Below, piece after piece: positions 35,079 through 44,324 of a stretch of DNA of 64,000 nucleotides. Source of the stretch: Xenorhabdus sp014467285 (GTDB taxonomy: Bacteria > Pseudomonadota > Gammaproteobacteria > Enterobacterales > Enterobacteriaceae); NCBI RefSeq assembly GCF_014467285.1, contig NZ_NKHR01000019.1, positions 17,850 to 81,849 of the forward strand, in the 5' to 3' direction. The notes under the pieces are model-generated. The model saw only the letters and a program-made list of their open reading frames with translations. It was not told the DNA's origin and did no database searches. Position 1 is the first letter of the stretch, and every line of letters starts with the position of its first letter. A program made the translations under genes and the position numbers.

Positions 35079-36264
35079 AATCCGTGATAGCCGGGCAGAA
35101 GGTGTTGGCGTGAATGGATTTGCAATAAATAACCCCGGAACAGTTTGGCATAGGGGGAAACAGTACCGCAAAGGTTATACCACCGGATCTTGTGCAACGG
35201 CCGCTGCCCGGGTGGCGGCGTTGATGATCCTGCGTCAGCAGGTTATTCATCAGGTTTCGATTGTCACACCTTCTGGTGTCACTTTGGCTTTGAATGTCGA
35301 GCAACCTTTGATCGAAGGTCAGCAGGCGATTGCCGCTATCCGCAAAGATGGTGGCGATGATGTGGATGCGACTCATGGCATGTTGATTTTCGCCCGTGTT
35401 GCGCTGAATGACAGTGGTGTGATTACGCTGGATGGCGGTGAAGGTATTGGGCGGATAACGCGCGTAGGGGTTGGTTTGCCTGTTGGTTGGGCCGCTATCA
35501 ACAAAACGCCACGGCATACCATTGAAGAGGCGGTTCGGGAGGTGATTGGCCCGCATCGTGGGGCGGATATTGTGATTTTCGCACCAGAAGGCGAAGAGCG
35601 GGCGAAGAAAACGTATAACGATAGATTGGGGATCAAGGGCGGAATTTCTATTATCGGCACAACGGGCATTGTGACACCGATGTCCGAAGAGAGTTGGAAG
35701 CGTTCATTAGCGCTTGAATTGGAAGCCAAACGTGCCAATGGACTGGATCGCATTATTTTTGTGCCGGGAAATCACGGTGAGCGTTTTGTCAGCCAGCAAT
35801 TGGGCATTGATACTAACTGTGTCGTCACGATGAGTAATTTTGTCGGCTACATGCTGCAAGAAGCAGTACGTTTGGAATTTCGTCATGTGGTGCTGGTGGG
35901 GCATGTTGGCAAGTTGGTGAAAATCGCCGCCGGTATTTTCCACACCCATAGCCACATTGCTGATGGTCGTATGGAGACGCTGATTGCCAATCTGGCCTTG
36001 ATGGGAGCACCTCTCGAACTGATTCAGGCGGTGGATCAATGTGATACCACCGAAGCTGCCATTGAGTTGATTGCCGAACAGGGTTGGCAGGACGTCTTTT
36101 CACAAATTGCCCGAAAAATCTGCGGGCGTATCGGGCAGATGCTGCGTTTCGCCAGCAACAAACCACAGTGTGATGCCATTCTTTTCTCTTTTGATAACCA
36201 AGTATTGGGCTGCAATCGGCCTGTGAGTGAAATCGTCGAAGATTTTGTGGAGGGCTTACGATGA
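35071..36264 (+). CDS. cbiD: Cobalt-precorrin-5B C1-methyltransferase
   Basis: A protein of 397 aa. CbiD methylates C1 in the anaerobic route. Family hallmarks are RKGYTTGSCATAAARVAAL near residue 29, GGEGIGRITRVGVGLPVG and FVPGNHGERFV. The N-terminus carries about 25 extra residues before the core. GGAGGTGACGC directly precedes the ATG, which lies within the end of cbiC. The stop shares ATGA with cbiE. Confidence 0.94.
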   Translation: MGEIRDSRAEGVGVNGFAINNPGTVWHRGKQYRKGYTTGSCATAAARVAALMILRQQVIHQVSIVTPSGVTLALNVEQPLIEGQQAIAAIRKDGGDDVDATHGMLIFARVALNDSGVITLDGGEGIGRITRVGVGLPVGWAAINKTPRHTIEEAVREVIGPHRGADIVIFAPEGEERAKKTYNDRLGIKGGISIIGTTGIVTPMSEESWKRSLALELEAKRANGLDRIIFVPGNHGERFVSQQLGIDTNCVVTMSNFVGYMLQEAVRLEFRHVVLVGHVGKLVKIAAGIFHTHSHIADGRMETLIANLALMGAPLELIQAVDQCDTTEAAIELIAEQGWQDVFSQIARKICGRIGQMLRFASNKPQCDAILFSFDNQVLGCNRPVSEIVEDFVEGLR

Positions 36265-36914
36265 TCACTGTTGTCGGCATTGGCCCCGGCGCGGCGGCAA
36301 ACCAAACTTTGGCAGCCTTGGAGGCAATCAAACAGGCGGAAGTGCTGGTCGGCGGCAAGCGTCACCTTGCTGAATTCCCCTCTTTCAGCGGTGAAACCCG
36401 CCGCTTGAATGCCGATATGGATGGATTGATGCGCTGGCTTGAGCAGAACCAACATCGGCACATTGTTGTATTGGCTTCGGGCGATCCCCTCTTTTATGGC
36501 ATTGGCAAGCGGATCACCGAACATTTTGTTGGGTTACATGCGGATGGGCAAATAGATAAACAAATGGATGAACAAAACGTCCGCATCATTTCTGGTATCA
36601 GTTCGGTTCAATATTTGTGCGCCCGTATGTTGCTGGACATGAATGACATTTATCTCACCAGCAGCCACGGACGAAAACCGGATTTTGACTGGCTGCTCCG
36701 ACACGAAAAAATTGCGATGGTGACGGATGAGGTGACTGGCCCTTACCAAATCGCGCAAGAAATTCTGGTACGCGGGCAGCAGCGTTGCATGGTGATTGGT
36801 GAAAATCTATCACAAGAAGATGAGCAGATTGTTTGTTTAAACGCGGAGCAGGTCGCACAACGTGGCGACATTAATTATGACTTGAATGTGGTGGTGATCC
36901 TGAATGAAAGATGA
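36261..36914 (+). CDS. cbiE: Cobalt-precorrin-7 C5-methyltransferase
   Basis: A tetrapyrrole methylase-family protein of 217 aa (N-terminal TVVGIGPGAAANQTLAALEA; VLASGDPLFYGIGKRI near residue 71; IISGISSVQYLCARM). It acts with CbiT on C5 and C15. The start overlaps the cbiD stop and the stop overlaps the cbiT start. A short 12-bp in-frame duplication (36549-36572) adds a D/K/Q-rich loop, IDKQMDEQ. Confidence 0.93.
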   Translation: MITVVGIGPGAAANQTLAALEAIKQAEVLVGGKRHLAEFPSFSGETRRLNADMDGLMRWLEQNQHRHIVVLASGDPLFYGIGKRITEHFVGLHADGQIDKQMDEQNVRIISGISSVQYLCARMLLDMNDIYLTSSHGRKPDFDWLLRHEKIAMVTDEVTGPYQIAQEILVRGQQRCMVIGENLSQEDEQIVCLNAEQVAQRGDINYDLNVVVILNER

Positions 36915-37503
36915 ACTGTTTTTGCGCGGTCATCGCATCCCCATGACCAAAGAAGCGATTAGGGCATTGGCATTAGAACGACTGGAACTGAAAAAAGCCA
37001 GACGTTTTATCGATGTCGGTGCCGGTACAGGCAGTGTCAGCATTGAAGCGGCGTTGCGTTATCCCACGCTGGATATCCTCGCGATTGAACGCAAGGAAGA
37101 AGCGTTGGCGTTGATTGCTGAGAATATCCGCCATTTTGGCTGTCACACGGTTCGCATTCAGTCAGGTGTTGCCCCTGTACCATTGGAAGACAGCGCAGAT
37201 GCCATTTTTATTGGCGGAACCGGTGGGCATTTGATTGAGATGATCGATTGGGCGTTGGCACACCTGAATCAAGGTGGACGTTTGGTGATGACTTTTATTC
37301 TGCTGGAAAACTTCACGCAGGCATTGTTGCACCTGCAAGCCTGTCAGGTGGCATCACTTGATGGCCGTGAAATTCAAGTGGGAGAACTGACAGCATTGGG
37401 GCAAGGGCACTATTTCAAGCCTAATAACCCGACCTATTTGATCTCCTGCCAGAAAGATGCAGCCCAAGAGACAACTTGGCAAAAGGAGCCGGATCATGTC
37501 TGA
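36904..37503 (+). CDS. cbiT: Cobalt-precorrin-6B C15-methyltransferase (decarboxylating)
   Basis: A Rossmann-fold SAM methyltransferase of 199 aa: FLRGHRIPMTKEAIRALAL at the N-terminus and the SAM loop FIDVGAGTGSVSIEAALRYP (about residue 37). IFIGGTGGHLIEMIDWAL lies near 101. It methylates C15 and removes the C12 acetate carboxyl. It starts 11 nt before the cbiE stop. In many bacteria cbiE and cbiT are fused as CobL; here they are separate and overlapping. Confidence 0.94.
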   Translation: MKDELFLRGHRIPMTKEAIRALALERLELKKARRFIDVGAGTGSVSIEAALRYPTLDILAIERKEEALALIAENIRHFGCHTVRIQSGVAPVPLEDSADAIFIGGTGGHLIEMIDWALAHLNQGGRLVMTFILLENFTQALLHLQACQVASLDGREIQVGELTALGQGHYFKPNNPTYLISCQKDAAQETTWQKEPDHV

Positions 37504-38284
37504 ACCTATTGATAAAACTGATTTTGATACTGAAAAAGTCTGGTTTGTCGGGGCAGGGCCAGGGGACAAAAGCTTGATAACCCTGAAAGGCTATCAACTG
37601 TTGCAACAGGCTGAGGTCGTCATTTATGCCGGTTCGTTGATTAACCGGGAACTGCTGGAATATTGCCGTAAAGATGCTGAATGCCATGACAGTGCGGTGC
37701 TGACATTACCGGAAATCACTGCCTTGATGGTGAATGGCGTACAAGCGGGCAAATTGGTGGTTCGTCTGCAAACCGGAGACTTATCGCTGTTTGGTTCTAT
37801 CCGGGAACAGGCCGAAGAGCTGGCAAATCAGGGAGTTGGATTTGTCTCTGTACCGGGAGTGAGTTCATTTCTCGGAGCCGCCGCACAACTGGGTGTGGAG
37901 TATACCGTTCCCGAAGTCGCGCAAAGTTTGATTATCACCCGCATAGAAGGCCGGACACCCATGCCGCCACGGGAAACGCTGGAAGCTTTTGCCGCTCACC
38001 AAACTTCAATGGCGATTTTTCTTTCAGTGCAGGACATTGCGGGAGTGGTTGCCCGATTGATTCAGGGCGGTTATGCACAAGAGACGCCGGTTGCCGTGGT
38101 TTATAAAGCAACATGGCCGGATTGCCAGATTGTGCGTGGCACTTTGCTCACCATTGCTGAGCAGGTACGCAGCGCTGGCATTCGTAAAACGGCGTTGATC
38201 TTAGTCGGTGCTTTTCTTGGGGAAGAGTACCATTACTCGAAATTATATGACGCGGGGTTCAGCCATGAATACCGTCGCGCTTGA
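37496..38284 (+). CDS. cbiF: Cobalt-precorrin-4 C11-methyltransferase
   Basis: A tetrapyrrole methylase of 262 aa: VWFVGAGPGDKSLITLKGYQ near residue 15, VVIYAGSLINRELLEYC, and VRLQTGDLSLFGSIREQ. It methylates C11. I chose the ATG at 37496 because AAAGGAG stands before it; it overlaps the cbiT stop by 8 nt. The downstream cbiG start lies inside its 3' end. Confidence 0.94.
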   Translation: MSEPIDKTDFDTEKVWFVGAGPGDKSLITLKGYQLLQQAEVVIYAGSLINRELLEYCRKDAECHDSAVLTLPEITALMVNGVQAGKLVVRLQTGDLSLFGSIREQAEELANQGVGFVSVPGVSSFLGAAAQLGVEYTVPEVAQSLIITRIEGRTPMPPRETLEAFAAHQTSMAIFLSVQDIAGVVARLIQGGYAQETPVAVVYKATWPDCQIVRGTLLTIAEQVRSAGIRKTALILVGAFLGEEYHYSKLYDAGFSHEYRRA

Positions 38285-39365
38285 TCAAGCGATTCCTGAA
38301 AACGTTATATCTCAAAATGCCATTGCCCTGTTTTGTTTGACCGCAGGCGGTATGGCGCTAGCTCGTCGTTTGCAATCCCATTTGGCAATGGATTGCTTTA
38401 CTTCTCCTGAATGGGTGGAAACAGGATTCACGGCATTTGACGGTACTTTTGCCAATACGGTACGCAAGGCGTTCATTCAATATGGCGCTTTGATCATGAT
38501 TGGGGCAACGGGAATTGCCATTCGGGTTATCGCCCCTTTTCTTAAGGACAAAATGACTGATCCGGCCGTGGTGGTATTGGATGAAAAAGGGCAATTCGCT
38601 ATCAGTTTATTGTCAGGGCATATGGGGGGTGCAAATGATTTGGCCCGGCAGGTGGCGGATATTCTTGATGGTCAGGCGGTGATCACCACTGCGACGGATG
38701 TTAACCAAATCGCTGCGCTGGATGTATTGGCGCAACAGATTGACGGGAAGATGGAAAATTTTCGCGCCAACGTTAAAACCATCAATCAAATGCTGGTCAA
38801 TGGTAAGCGTGTGGGGATTTGGTGGCATCCGGCCTTAAACAGCGAACAAGGCTGTTACGATACACGCGGATTTATTCCTGTTACCGATTTAAATCGGCTA
38901 CCTAAGTTAGATGCGTTGGTTTATGTCAGTTATGGCAGCGCAAAGCTGGCGCTGCCAATCCCGACATTTAAATTGGTTCCTCGCCGTATTGTTGCGGGAA
39001 TAGGTTGCCGGCGTGGTGTTGAAGCCAGCCGGATAACACAGTTGCTGGAATATCATCTGGCAGGACATGATGTTGATCCACTGGCATTAAAAGCCATCGG
39101 CAGTGTGGAATTAAAACAAGCAGAACCCGCATTAATTCAATTGGCAGAAGAGCGCCAGATCCCGTTTCAGATCTTCTCTGTTAATCAGCTCGCCCAATGT
39201 GAACAGGAACAGGCATTTCCGTCCTCTGAATTTGTTCGCAAAACCGTGGGCACAGGCAGTGTCTCCCAACCTGTGGCCTGGCTGATGAGCCAAGGGCATC
39301 TGGTTGGCCATACCTTGCGTGAGCAGGGTGTCACCATCACATTAGGAGTACAGCATCCATGTTAA
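38265..39365 (+). CDS. cbiG: Cobalt-precorrin-5A hydrolase
   Basis: A protein of 366 aa that opens the delta-lactone and releases C20 as acetaldehyde. Visible features are IALFCLTAGGMALARRLQ near the N-terminus, ATGIAIRVIAPFLKDKMTDP (about residue 85) and LLSGHMGGANDLARQVADI. The C-terminal domain has IVAGIGCRRGVEASRI. The ATG at 38265 overlaps cbiF by 20 nt and matches the usual N-terminus MNTV of CbiG. Confidence 0.93.
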   Translation: MNTVALDQAIPENVISQNAIALFCLTAGGMALARRLQSHLAMDCFTSPEWVETGFTAFDGTFANTVRKAFIQYGALIMIGATGIAIRVIAPFLKDKMTDPAVVVLDEKGQFAISLLSGHMGGANDLARQVADILDGQAVITTATDVNQIAALDVLAQQIDGKMENFRANVKTINQMLVNGKRVGIWWHPALNSEQGCYDTRGFIPVTDLNRLPKLDALVYVSYGSAKLALPIPTFKLVPRRIVAGIGCRRGVEASRITQLLEYHLAGHDVDPLALKAIGSVELKQAEPALIQLAEERQIPFQIFSVNQLAQCEQEQAFPSSEFVRKTVGTGSVSQPVAWLMSQGHLVGHTLREQGVTITLGVQHPC

Positions 39366-40084
39366 CCGTTATTGGCATTGGCCCGGGCAGTGAAGCCATG
39401 ATGACGCAGGAAGCGGTTGCTGCATTGAAAGCTGCTGACATCGTGGTGGGTTACAAAACCTATACCCATTTGGTGAAACCGTTGGTGGGCGATAAAGAGA
39501 TCATCAAAACCGGCATGTGCAAAGAGATTGAACGTTGCCAGACGGCAATCGAACTGGCAGAACAGGGCAAAAATGTGGCAGTGGTTTGTAGCGGTGATGC
39601 GGGTATTTATGGCATGGCGGGGGTGATTCTGGAATTGGTCAGCCAGCAAAAACGCAACGTAGAAGTTAGGCTGGTTGCGGGCGTTACCGCAAGTACGGCC
39701 TGTGCGGCCTTGCTTGGCGCACCGTTGATGAATGATTTTTGTCATATCAGCCTGAGTGATCTGCTCACACCGTGGGAGGTGATTGAAAAACGGGTACAGG
39801 CTGCGGCAGAAGCGGATTTTGTCGTCTGTTTCTACAACCCACGCAGCCGGGGACGGGAAGCGCATTTGGCACGGGCATTTGATTTGATGGCCCCGTGGAA
39901 ATCGGCTGAAACGCCCGTCGGTGTGGTAAAAGCGGCGGGACGCAAGCATGAGGAAAAATGGCTGACGACGTTTGGTGCTATGGATTTTTCCCGTGTGGAC
40001 ATGCGCAGTCTGGTGATTGTGGGTAACCAGTCAACTTACATCCGCGATGGGCTGATGATCACTCCCAGAGGGTACAAACTATGA
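39359..40084 (+). CDS. cbiH: Cobalt-factor III / precorrin-3B C17-methyltransferase
   Basis: A tetrapyrrole methylase of 241 aa with LTVIGIGPGSEAMMTQEAV at the start, VVCSGDAGIYGMAGVILEL (about residue 77) and VVCFYNPRSRGREAHLARAF. It methylates C17 with ring contraction, the key step of the anaerobic branch. It overlaps cbiG by 7 nt and cbiJ by 4 nt (ATGA). Confidence 0.94.
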   Translation: MLTVIGIGPGSEAMMTQEAVAALKAADIVVGYKTYTHLVKPLVGDKEIIKTGMCKEIERCQTAIELAEQGKNVAVVCSGDAGIYGMAGVILELVSQQKRNVEVRLVAGVTASTACAALLGAPLMNDFCHISLSDLLTPWEVIEKRVQAAAEADFVVCFYNPRSRGREAHLARAFDLMAPWKSAETPVGVVKAAGRKHEEKWLTTFGAMDFSRVDMRSLVIVGNQSTYIRDGLMITPRGYKL

Positions 40085-40881
40085 AACCGCCGCTGATTCA
40101 CATTTTTGGCGGCACGAGTGATGCCCGCCAGATTTGCGTGATGATGGATACTGCCGGCATAGATTATGGCCTGTCGGTGGCTACGCCAACGGGAGCACAA
40201 CAGGCAATAGGGATCCGGGGTGAAATTGTCATCGGCCGGATGGAATCCGAAGGCATGGTTGAATATCTGCAAAAGCGGGGTACGAGAGTGGTGATTGATG
40301 CTTCTCATCCTTATGCTGAACAGTTGAGCCACAACATTGTGAATGCCTGTCAAACGCTTGGGCTTCCTCTCATTCGTTATATTCGCCCTAGCGATATTGA
40401 CGCCGTTAAACATCCTCTTATTTATAAAGTAGCCAACGTTGAACAGGCGTGTGAAGTGGCGGCCAGCCTGGGCTCACGGATTTTGCTGACCACTGGCAGC
40501 AAGCAATTAGCTGATTATGTGTCCCGCCTGAAAGGAAAAACGGTGTTGGCCCGTGTGTTGCCGACAGCGGAAGTTTTGGCAATGTGCGAATCCTGTGGTT
40601 TGTCAGTGGATCAGATTTTTGCCCTGAAAGGCCCGTTCAGTGCTGATTTTAACCGGGCATTTTACCAATTTTGTCAGGCGGAAGTTGTGATCACCAAAGA
40701 ATCAGGTGAACAGGGCGGTTTCAAAGAAAAAGTTGAACCGTGCCTTTCTCTTGGTTTGCCCTGCATCGTGATTTGCCGACCGGATCACTCATTTTCAGGA
40801 GACGGCGTAACAGGAGAAGGTATAAAGCAGGCCCATGGGATGGAAGAGATGGCGCAGTTTTTGGCGGATTTTTCAAGATAG
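40081..40881 (+). CDS. cbiJ: Cobalt-precorrin-6A reductase
   Basis: A protein of 266 aa of the CbiJ/CobK family. The N-terminal motif is IHIFGGTSDARQICVMMD and a conserved VIDASHPYAEQLSHNI lies near residue 78. It reduces the macrocycle with NAD(P)H. A 15-bp imperfect in-frame duplication (40796-40825) produces SGDGV-TGEGI near the C-terminus, which may be a strain-specific insertion. Confidence 0.93.
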   Translation: MKPPLIHIFGGTSDARQICVMMDTAGIDYGLSVATPTGAQQAIGIRGEIVIGRMESEGMVEYLQKRGTRVVIDASHPYAEQLSHNIVNACQTLGLPLIRYIRPSDIDAVKHPLIYKVANVEQACEVAASLGSRILLTTGSKQLADYVSRLKGKTVLARVLPTAEVLAMCESCGLSVDQIFALKGPFSADFNRAFYQFCQAEVVITKESGEQGGFKEKVEPCLSLGLPCIVICRPDHSFSGDGVTGEGIKQAHGMEEMAQFLADFSR

Positions 40882-40903
40882 GTAACCAATAAGGGAGAGC
40901 AAA

Positions 40904-41692
40904 ATGAAGAAAGCATTATTGGTGATAAGTTTTGGAACCAGTTATCCAGAAACGCTAAAAAACAATATCGAAGCCTGTGAGCAGCAACTGGCGTCAGTTT
41001 TCCCGGACAGGGAATTATTTCGGGCGTTTACTTCCGGCATGATCATCCGCAAATTGCGTCAGCGTGACGGCGTTCATATTGATACGCCCCATGATGCGCT
41101 GACCAGATTACACCATGCCGGCTATAACGATATCGCTGTTCAATGCCTGCATATCATTAATGGCGATGAGTATGAAAAGGTCCTTCATGAGGTAGAGAAA
41201 TTCCGCCCCCGTTTTAAACGGTTAGTGCTAGGTGCTCCGCTGCTCACCCGTTTTGACGATTATGTGCAATTGATGCGGGCATTGAGCCACCAGCTTCCGC
41301 GATTGGCGGGTAACGAATGTGTCGTTTTTATGGGGCACGGCACGACGCATCATGCCTTTTCTGCTTATGCCTGTCTGGATCATCTGATGAACCATTACCA
41401 CTTTCCGGCACGCGTCGGCGCAATAGAAAGCTATCCCGAACTTCCCCTGATCATAAAAGGATTAAAAGAACAGGGGATCTGCAAAGTTTATCTGATGCCA
41501 CTGATGCTGGTGGCAGGGGATCATGCCATCAATGATATGGCTTCAAATGAAGAAGATTCCTGGAAATCTCAGTTGGAAAAAGTAGGGATTACCGCCGTCC
41601 CTTGGTTGCAGGGATTGGGTGAAAACCCAATGATTCGGCAGATGTTTGTGGATCACCTTACCTGCGCACTTAATGATGAGGAGAAAGCCTGA
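40904..41692 (+). CDS. cbiK: Sirohydrochlorin cobaltochelatase (anaerobic)
   Basis: A protein of 262 aa of the ATP-independent class II chelatase type. The N-terminus is ALLVISFGTSYPETLKNNIE and the metal-site histidine lies in VVFMGHGTTHHAFSAYACLD (about residue 143). A second His is in LVAGDHAINDMA. It inserts Co2+ into sirohydrochlorin, the commitment step. No signal peptide is visible, so it is cytoplasmic. AAGGGAGAG precedes the ATG; stop and cbiL start share TGATG. Confidence 0.94.
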   Translation: MKKALLVISFGTSYPETLKNNIEACEQQLASVFPDRELFRAFTSGMIIRKLRQRDGVHIDTPHDALTRLHHAGYNDIAVQCLHIINGDEYEKVLHEVEKFRPRFKRLVLGAPLLTRFDDYVQLMRALSHQLPRLAGNECVVFMGHGTTHHAFSAYACLDHLMNHYHFPARVGAIESYPELPLIIKGLKEQGICKVYLMPLMLVAGDHAINDMASNEEDSWKSQLEKVGITAVPWLQGLGENPMIRQMFVDHLTCALNDEEKA

Positions 41693-42498
41693 TGAGTGGA
41701 AAAATCGAGGCTGGAAAACTGTATGTCATGGGCGTTGGGCCGGGAGCCAGTGATCTGATTACCGTGCGGGCGGCGCGTATTCTCTCTGAACTTGATGTGA
41801 TTTATACCCCGACGGGTAAAAAAGGTATTCAAAGCCTCGCCCACTCTATTGTTGAAGAATACCTCTCACCCGTAACCGAAGTATGTACTTACCATTTTTT
41901 AATGAAAGGTGAGAGGGCAGCAAAAGAAGCGGTATGGAATGAAGTGGCGCAAGCCTTAAAAGAAGAGGTTGCCAGCGGCAGGAAAGTCGGTTTTATCACC
42001 TTGGGTGATCCCATGCTGTTCAGTACGTGGGTATTTCTTTTAGAACGAATGACTGCTTTAGGGCAAATGACTGCTTTAGGACAAATAGCTGCGGAACAGA
42101 TGAAAAATCCGCCTTGGCTGGAAATTGTACCGGGGATTACTTCATTCTCAGCCATTGCTGCGGCTGGTGTCATGCCATTGGCAATGGAAAATCAGACACT
42201 GGCTGTTATCTCCTGCATGGCGCCTGAAACCGTTCTGGAACAGGCGTTACTTAACCATGATTGTATTGTCCTGATGAAAGTCTATTCGCGTTTCGCGCTG
42301 ATACATGAACTGTTGCGTCGGCACAACTTACTGGAACATGCGTTGATGATGGCAGATGCCACTTTACCGACGGAACAGTGCTGGCGTGATCTTGCGGCAC
42401 GGTCTCCTGATGTCTCCCCCAACGCGGCAGACCGTGAACAGGCTTTATCATATTTCTCAACGATTTTGATTAATAAAAACTGGCAATTATCGAGGTGA
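41692..42498 (+). CDS. cbiL: Cobalt-factor II C20-methyltransferase
   Basis: A tetrapyrrole methylase of 268 aa with LYVMGVGPGASDLITVRAAR at the start, VGFITLGDPMLFSTWVFLLE (about residue 100) and IVPGITSFSAIAAAGVMPL. It methylates C20. Residues about 120-131 are a direct repeat, MTALGQ-MTALGQ, made by an 18-bp duplication at 42049-42084. This lengthens the loop beyond the usual family size by six residues and does not break the frame. Confidence 0.94.
   Translation: MSGKIEAGKLYVMGVGPGASDLITVRAARILSELDVIYTPTGKKGIQSLAHSIVEEYLSPVTEVCTYHFLMKGERAAKEAVWNEVAQALKEEVASGRKVGFITLGDPMLFSTWVFLLERMTALGQMTALGQIAAEQMKNPPWLEIVPGITSFSAIAAAGVMPLAMENQTLAVISCMAPETVLEQALLNHDCIVLMKVYSRFALIHELLRRHNLLEHALMMADATLPTEQCWRDLAARSPDVSPNAADREQALSYFSTILINKNWQLSR
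42049..42084 (+). repeat. 18-bp in-frame tandem duplication in cbiL
   Basis: ATGACTGCTTTAGGGCAA and ATGACTGCTTTAGGACAA are adjacent, 17 of 18 positions equal, giving MTALGQ twice. Confidence 0.93.
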
Positions 42499-42501
42499 AT
42501 T

Positions 42502-43245
42502 ATGCAACAGCAACTAACGAAGTTTTCGTTATCTGGTGCGGCTATCGCACTGTTTTTAGCATTGTCTTTGACGTTTGCGCCACAAGAAGCCTTTGCTATG
42601 CATGTGATGGAGGGATTTTTGCCACCGATGTGGGCGTTGGCATGGTGGTTGGCTTTTTTGCCTTGTTTGGCAGCAGGATTAGTCAGGTTACGCCAAATTG
42701 TGCAGGAAGACAGTAATCAGAAGGTTTTGTTGGCACTGTGTGGGGCATTTATTTTCGTTCTTTCGGCATTGAAAATTCCTTCTGTCACCGGCAGTTGCTC
42801 CCATCCGACAGGTGTTGCCTTAGCCGTGATTTTGTTTGGTCCCTCCGTTGTGGCGGTACTTGGCGCAATTGTCCTGCTGTTTCAGGCATTATTGCTCGCA
42901 CATGGCGGTATCACGACTTTAGGCGCCAATGGGATGTCAATGGCCGTAATCGGCCCATTGGTAGGTTATCTGGTATGGCGGTTTTCCTGCAAAATGGGAA
43001 TGCGCAAAGATGTCAGTGTCTTCTTGTGTGCCTTTGTGGCCGATATTGTCACTTATACCGTGACTTCTGTTCAGTTAGGTGTTGCTTTCCCCGATCCGCA
43101 ACTGGGTATGGCTGCCGCAACCCTCAAATTTATGGGTATTTTCTGCATAACCCAACTACCTATCGCGGTGGCTGAAGGATTACTGACGGTATTGATTTAC
43201 GACCAGCTCGTTAAAAGACAATTAATTCAGGTTCGTAGTGCTTAA
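42502..43245 (+). CDS. cbiM: Cobalt ECF transporter S component CbiM
   Basis: A membrane protein of 247 aa. A signal-like N-terminus ends in FAPQEAFA, and the mature protein would start MHVMEGFLPPMWALAWW. In CbiM the free amino group of Met1 and His2 of the mature protein bind Co2+, so this start is functional evidence. SCSHPTGVALAVILFGPSVV (about residue 98) is the second conserved loop. It works with CbiN, CbiQ and CbiO. GAGGTG precedes the ATG, 3 bp after cbiL. Confidence 0.94.
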   Translation: MQQQLTKFSLSGAAIALFLALSLTFAPQEAFAMHVMEGFLPPMWALAWWLAFLPCLAAGLVRLRQIVQEDSNQKVLLALCGAFIFVLSALKIPSVTGSCSHPTGVALAVILFGPSVVAVLGAIVLLFQALLLAHGGITTLGANGMSMAVIGPLVGYLVWRFSCKMGMRKDVSVFLCAFVADIVTYTVTSVQLGVAFPDPQLGMAAATLKFMGIFCITQLPIAVAEGLLTVLIYDQLVKRQLIQVRSA

Positions 43246-43257
43246 GGAGTGTTGAAG

Positions 43258-43545
43258 ATGAAAAAGACATTGATATTACTGTCCCTCGTTGTGGCACTGT
43301 GCATCATTCCATTTTTCATTGACCACGGTGGGGAATTTGGTGGGGCAGATGGTCAGGCAGAAGCACAAATCATGGAAATTGCGCCGGATTATACTCCGTG
43401 GTTTGAATCCTTGTATAAACCTGCCAGTGGAGAAATAGAAAGCCTGCTGTTCACCTTGCAGGGATGTCTGGGTACTGCCGTGATTTTCTACATTCTTGGT
43501 TATTATCGCCGTACCCGAAAAGATCATGAGTCGAAAAGATCATGA
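43258..43545 (+). CDS. cbiN: Cobalt ECF transporter accessory protein CbiN
   Basis: A protein of 95 aa with two membrane segments (TLILLSLVVALCIIPFFI near the start and LFTLQGCLGTAVIFYILGYY near the end). The periplasmic loop GGEFGGADGQAEAQI is typical of CbiN. I chose ATG 43258, which has AAGGAG 8 nt upstream. It overlaps cbiQ by 4 nt. Confidence 0.93.
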   Translation: MKKTLILLSLVVALCIIPFFIDHGGEFGGADGQAEAQIMEIAPDYTPWFESLYKPASGEIESLLFTLQGCLGTAVIFYILGYYRRTRKDHESKRS

Positions 43546-44219
43546 TCGGAATCGATAAACTCAGTTATCAGAGCCGTTGGCGTGGCAAAGATCCCAGGGC
43601 GAAATTCGCCCTGTACCTCTTATTTATGGCAGCGGCAATGGTGCTTTCTCCAGTATGGCAAGCTGCATTGGTTGTCGGACTTGCCATGTTTAGCTGCTAT
43701 CTGTTACGAATTAGCTTACTGCGTTACCTGAAATGGTTGTTGCTCCCTGTGGGGTTTTTGGGGCTTGGCCTGATTGCCATCGTATTATCAGCAAGCCCAC
43801 AGCCGGACAGCCTGCTGTGGGGATTTCAAATCGGACGATATTGGTACGGCCTTGACCCACAAGGAGTAGTGATGGCTAATCAAGCTCTCTGGCGTAGTCT
43901 GGCGGCGCTATCGGCAACGTTCTGGTTCATGATGAACATGCCATTTGAACAGATGATCAAACTGCTCAAGTTTTGTCGTGTTCCTCACTTGTTGATTGAA
44001 CAAATCCTGCTGACGTGGCGTTTTATCTTTATCTTTTTGGAAGAAGCGGTGGCAATCCATCATGCACAGTCATTACGGTTTGGTTATTCATCCTTAAAAA
44101 CCGGATACCGTTCGCTGGCGATGCTGATCAGTATGTTGTTTTCACGGGTGATGAGCCGTTACCAGCAAATGAGTGTCGCATTGGAACTCAAGTTGTATCA
44201 GGGCGATTTTCATTTATGA
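43542..44219 (+). CDS. cbiQ: Cobalt ECF transporter T component CbiQ
   Basis: A membrane protein of 225 aa. It starts DKLSYQSRWRGKDPRAKFAL and has about five membrane segments. The C-terminal coupling region contains RFGYSSLKTGYRSLAMLISM and SRVMSRYQQMSVALELKLY, where helices contact the ATPase CbiO. It overlaps cbiN by ATGA. A 105-bp purine-rich repeat spacer separates it from cbiO. Confidence 0.92.
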   Translation: MIGIDKLSYQSRWRGKDPRAKFALYLLFMAAAMVLSPVWQAALVVGLAMFSCYLLRISLLRYLKWLLLPVGFLGLGLIAIVLSASPQPDSLLWGFQIGRYWYGLDPQGVVMANQALWRSLAALSATFWFMMNMPFEQMIKLLKFCRVPHLLIEQILLTWRFIFIFLEEAVAIHHAQSLRFGYSSLKTGYRSLAMLISMLFSRVMSRYQQMSVALELKLYQGDFHL

Positions 44220-44260
44220 GATGTCGGTTGAATGTGGATAGGGAAAGAATGAACAGGGAA

Positions 44261-44305
44261 GAAATGGTTAGAAAAGAAATGGATAGAAGAGGAATAGATA
44301 GTAAA
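44261..44305 (+). repeat. Three-copy 15-bp tandem repeat in the cbiQ-cbiO spacer
   Basis: GAAATGGTTAGAAAA, GAAATGGATAGAAGA and GGAATAGATAGTAAA follow each other. The array is purine-rich and ends 19 bp before the cbiO start, just ahead of its ribosome site (GAGGAGG). Confidence 0.85.
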
Positions 44306-44324
44306 GACAGAGGAGGCGGGCAAT

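Noticed and set aside
42738..43175. A 145-aa frame overlapping cbiM
   Set aside because: It is a shadow of cbiM in another frame, with cysteine- and arginine-rich text and no family resemblance.
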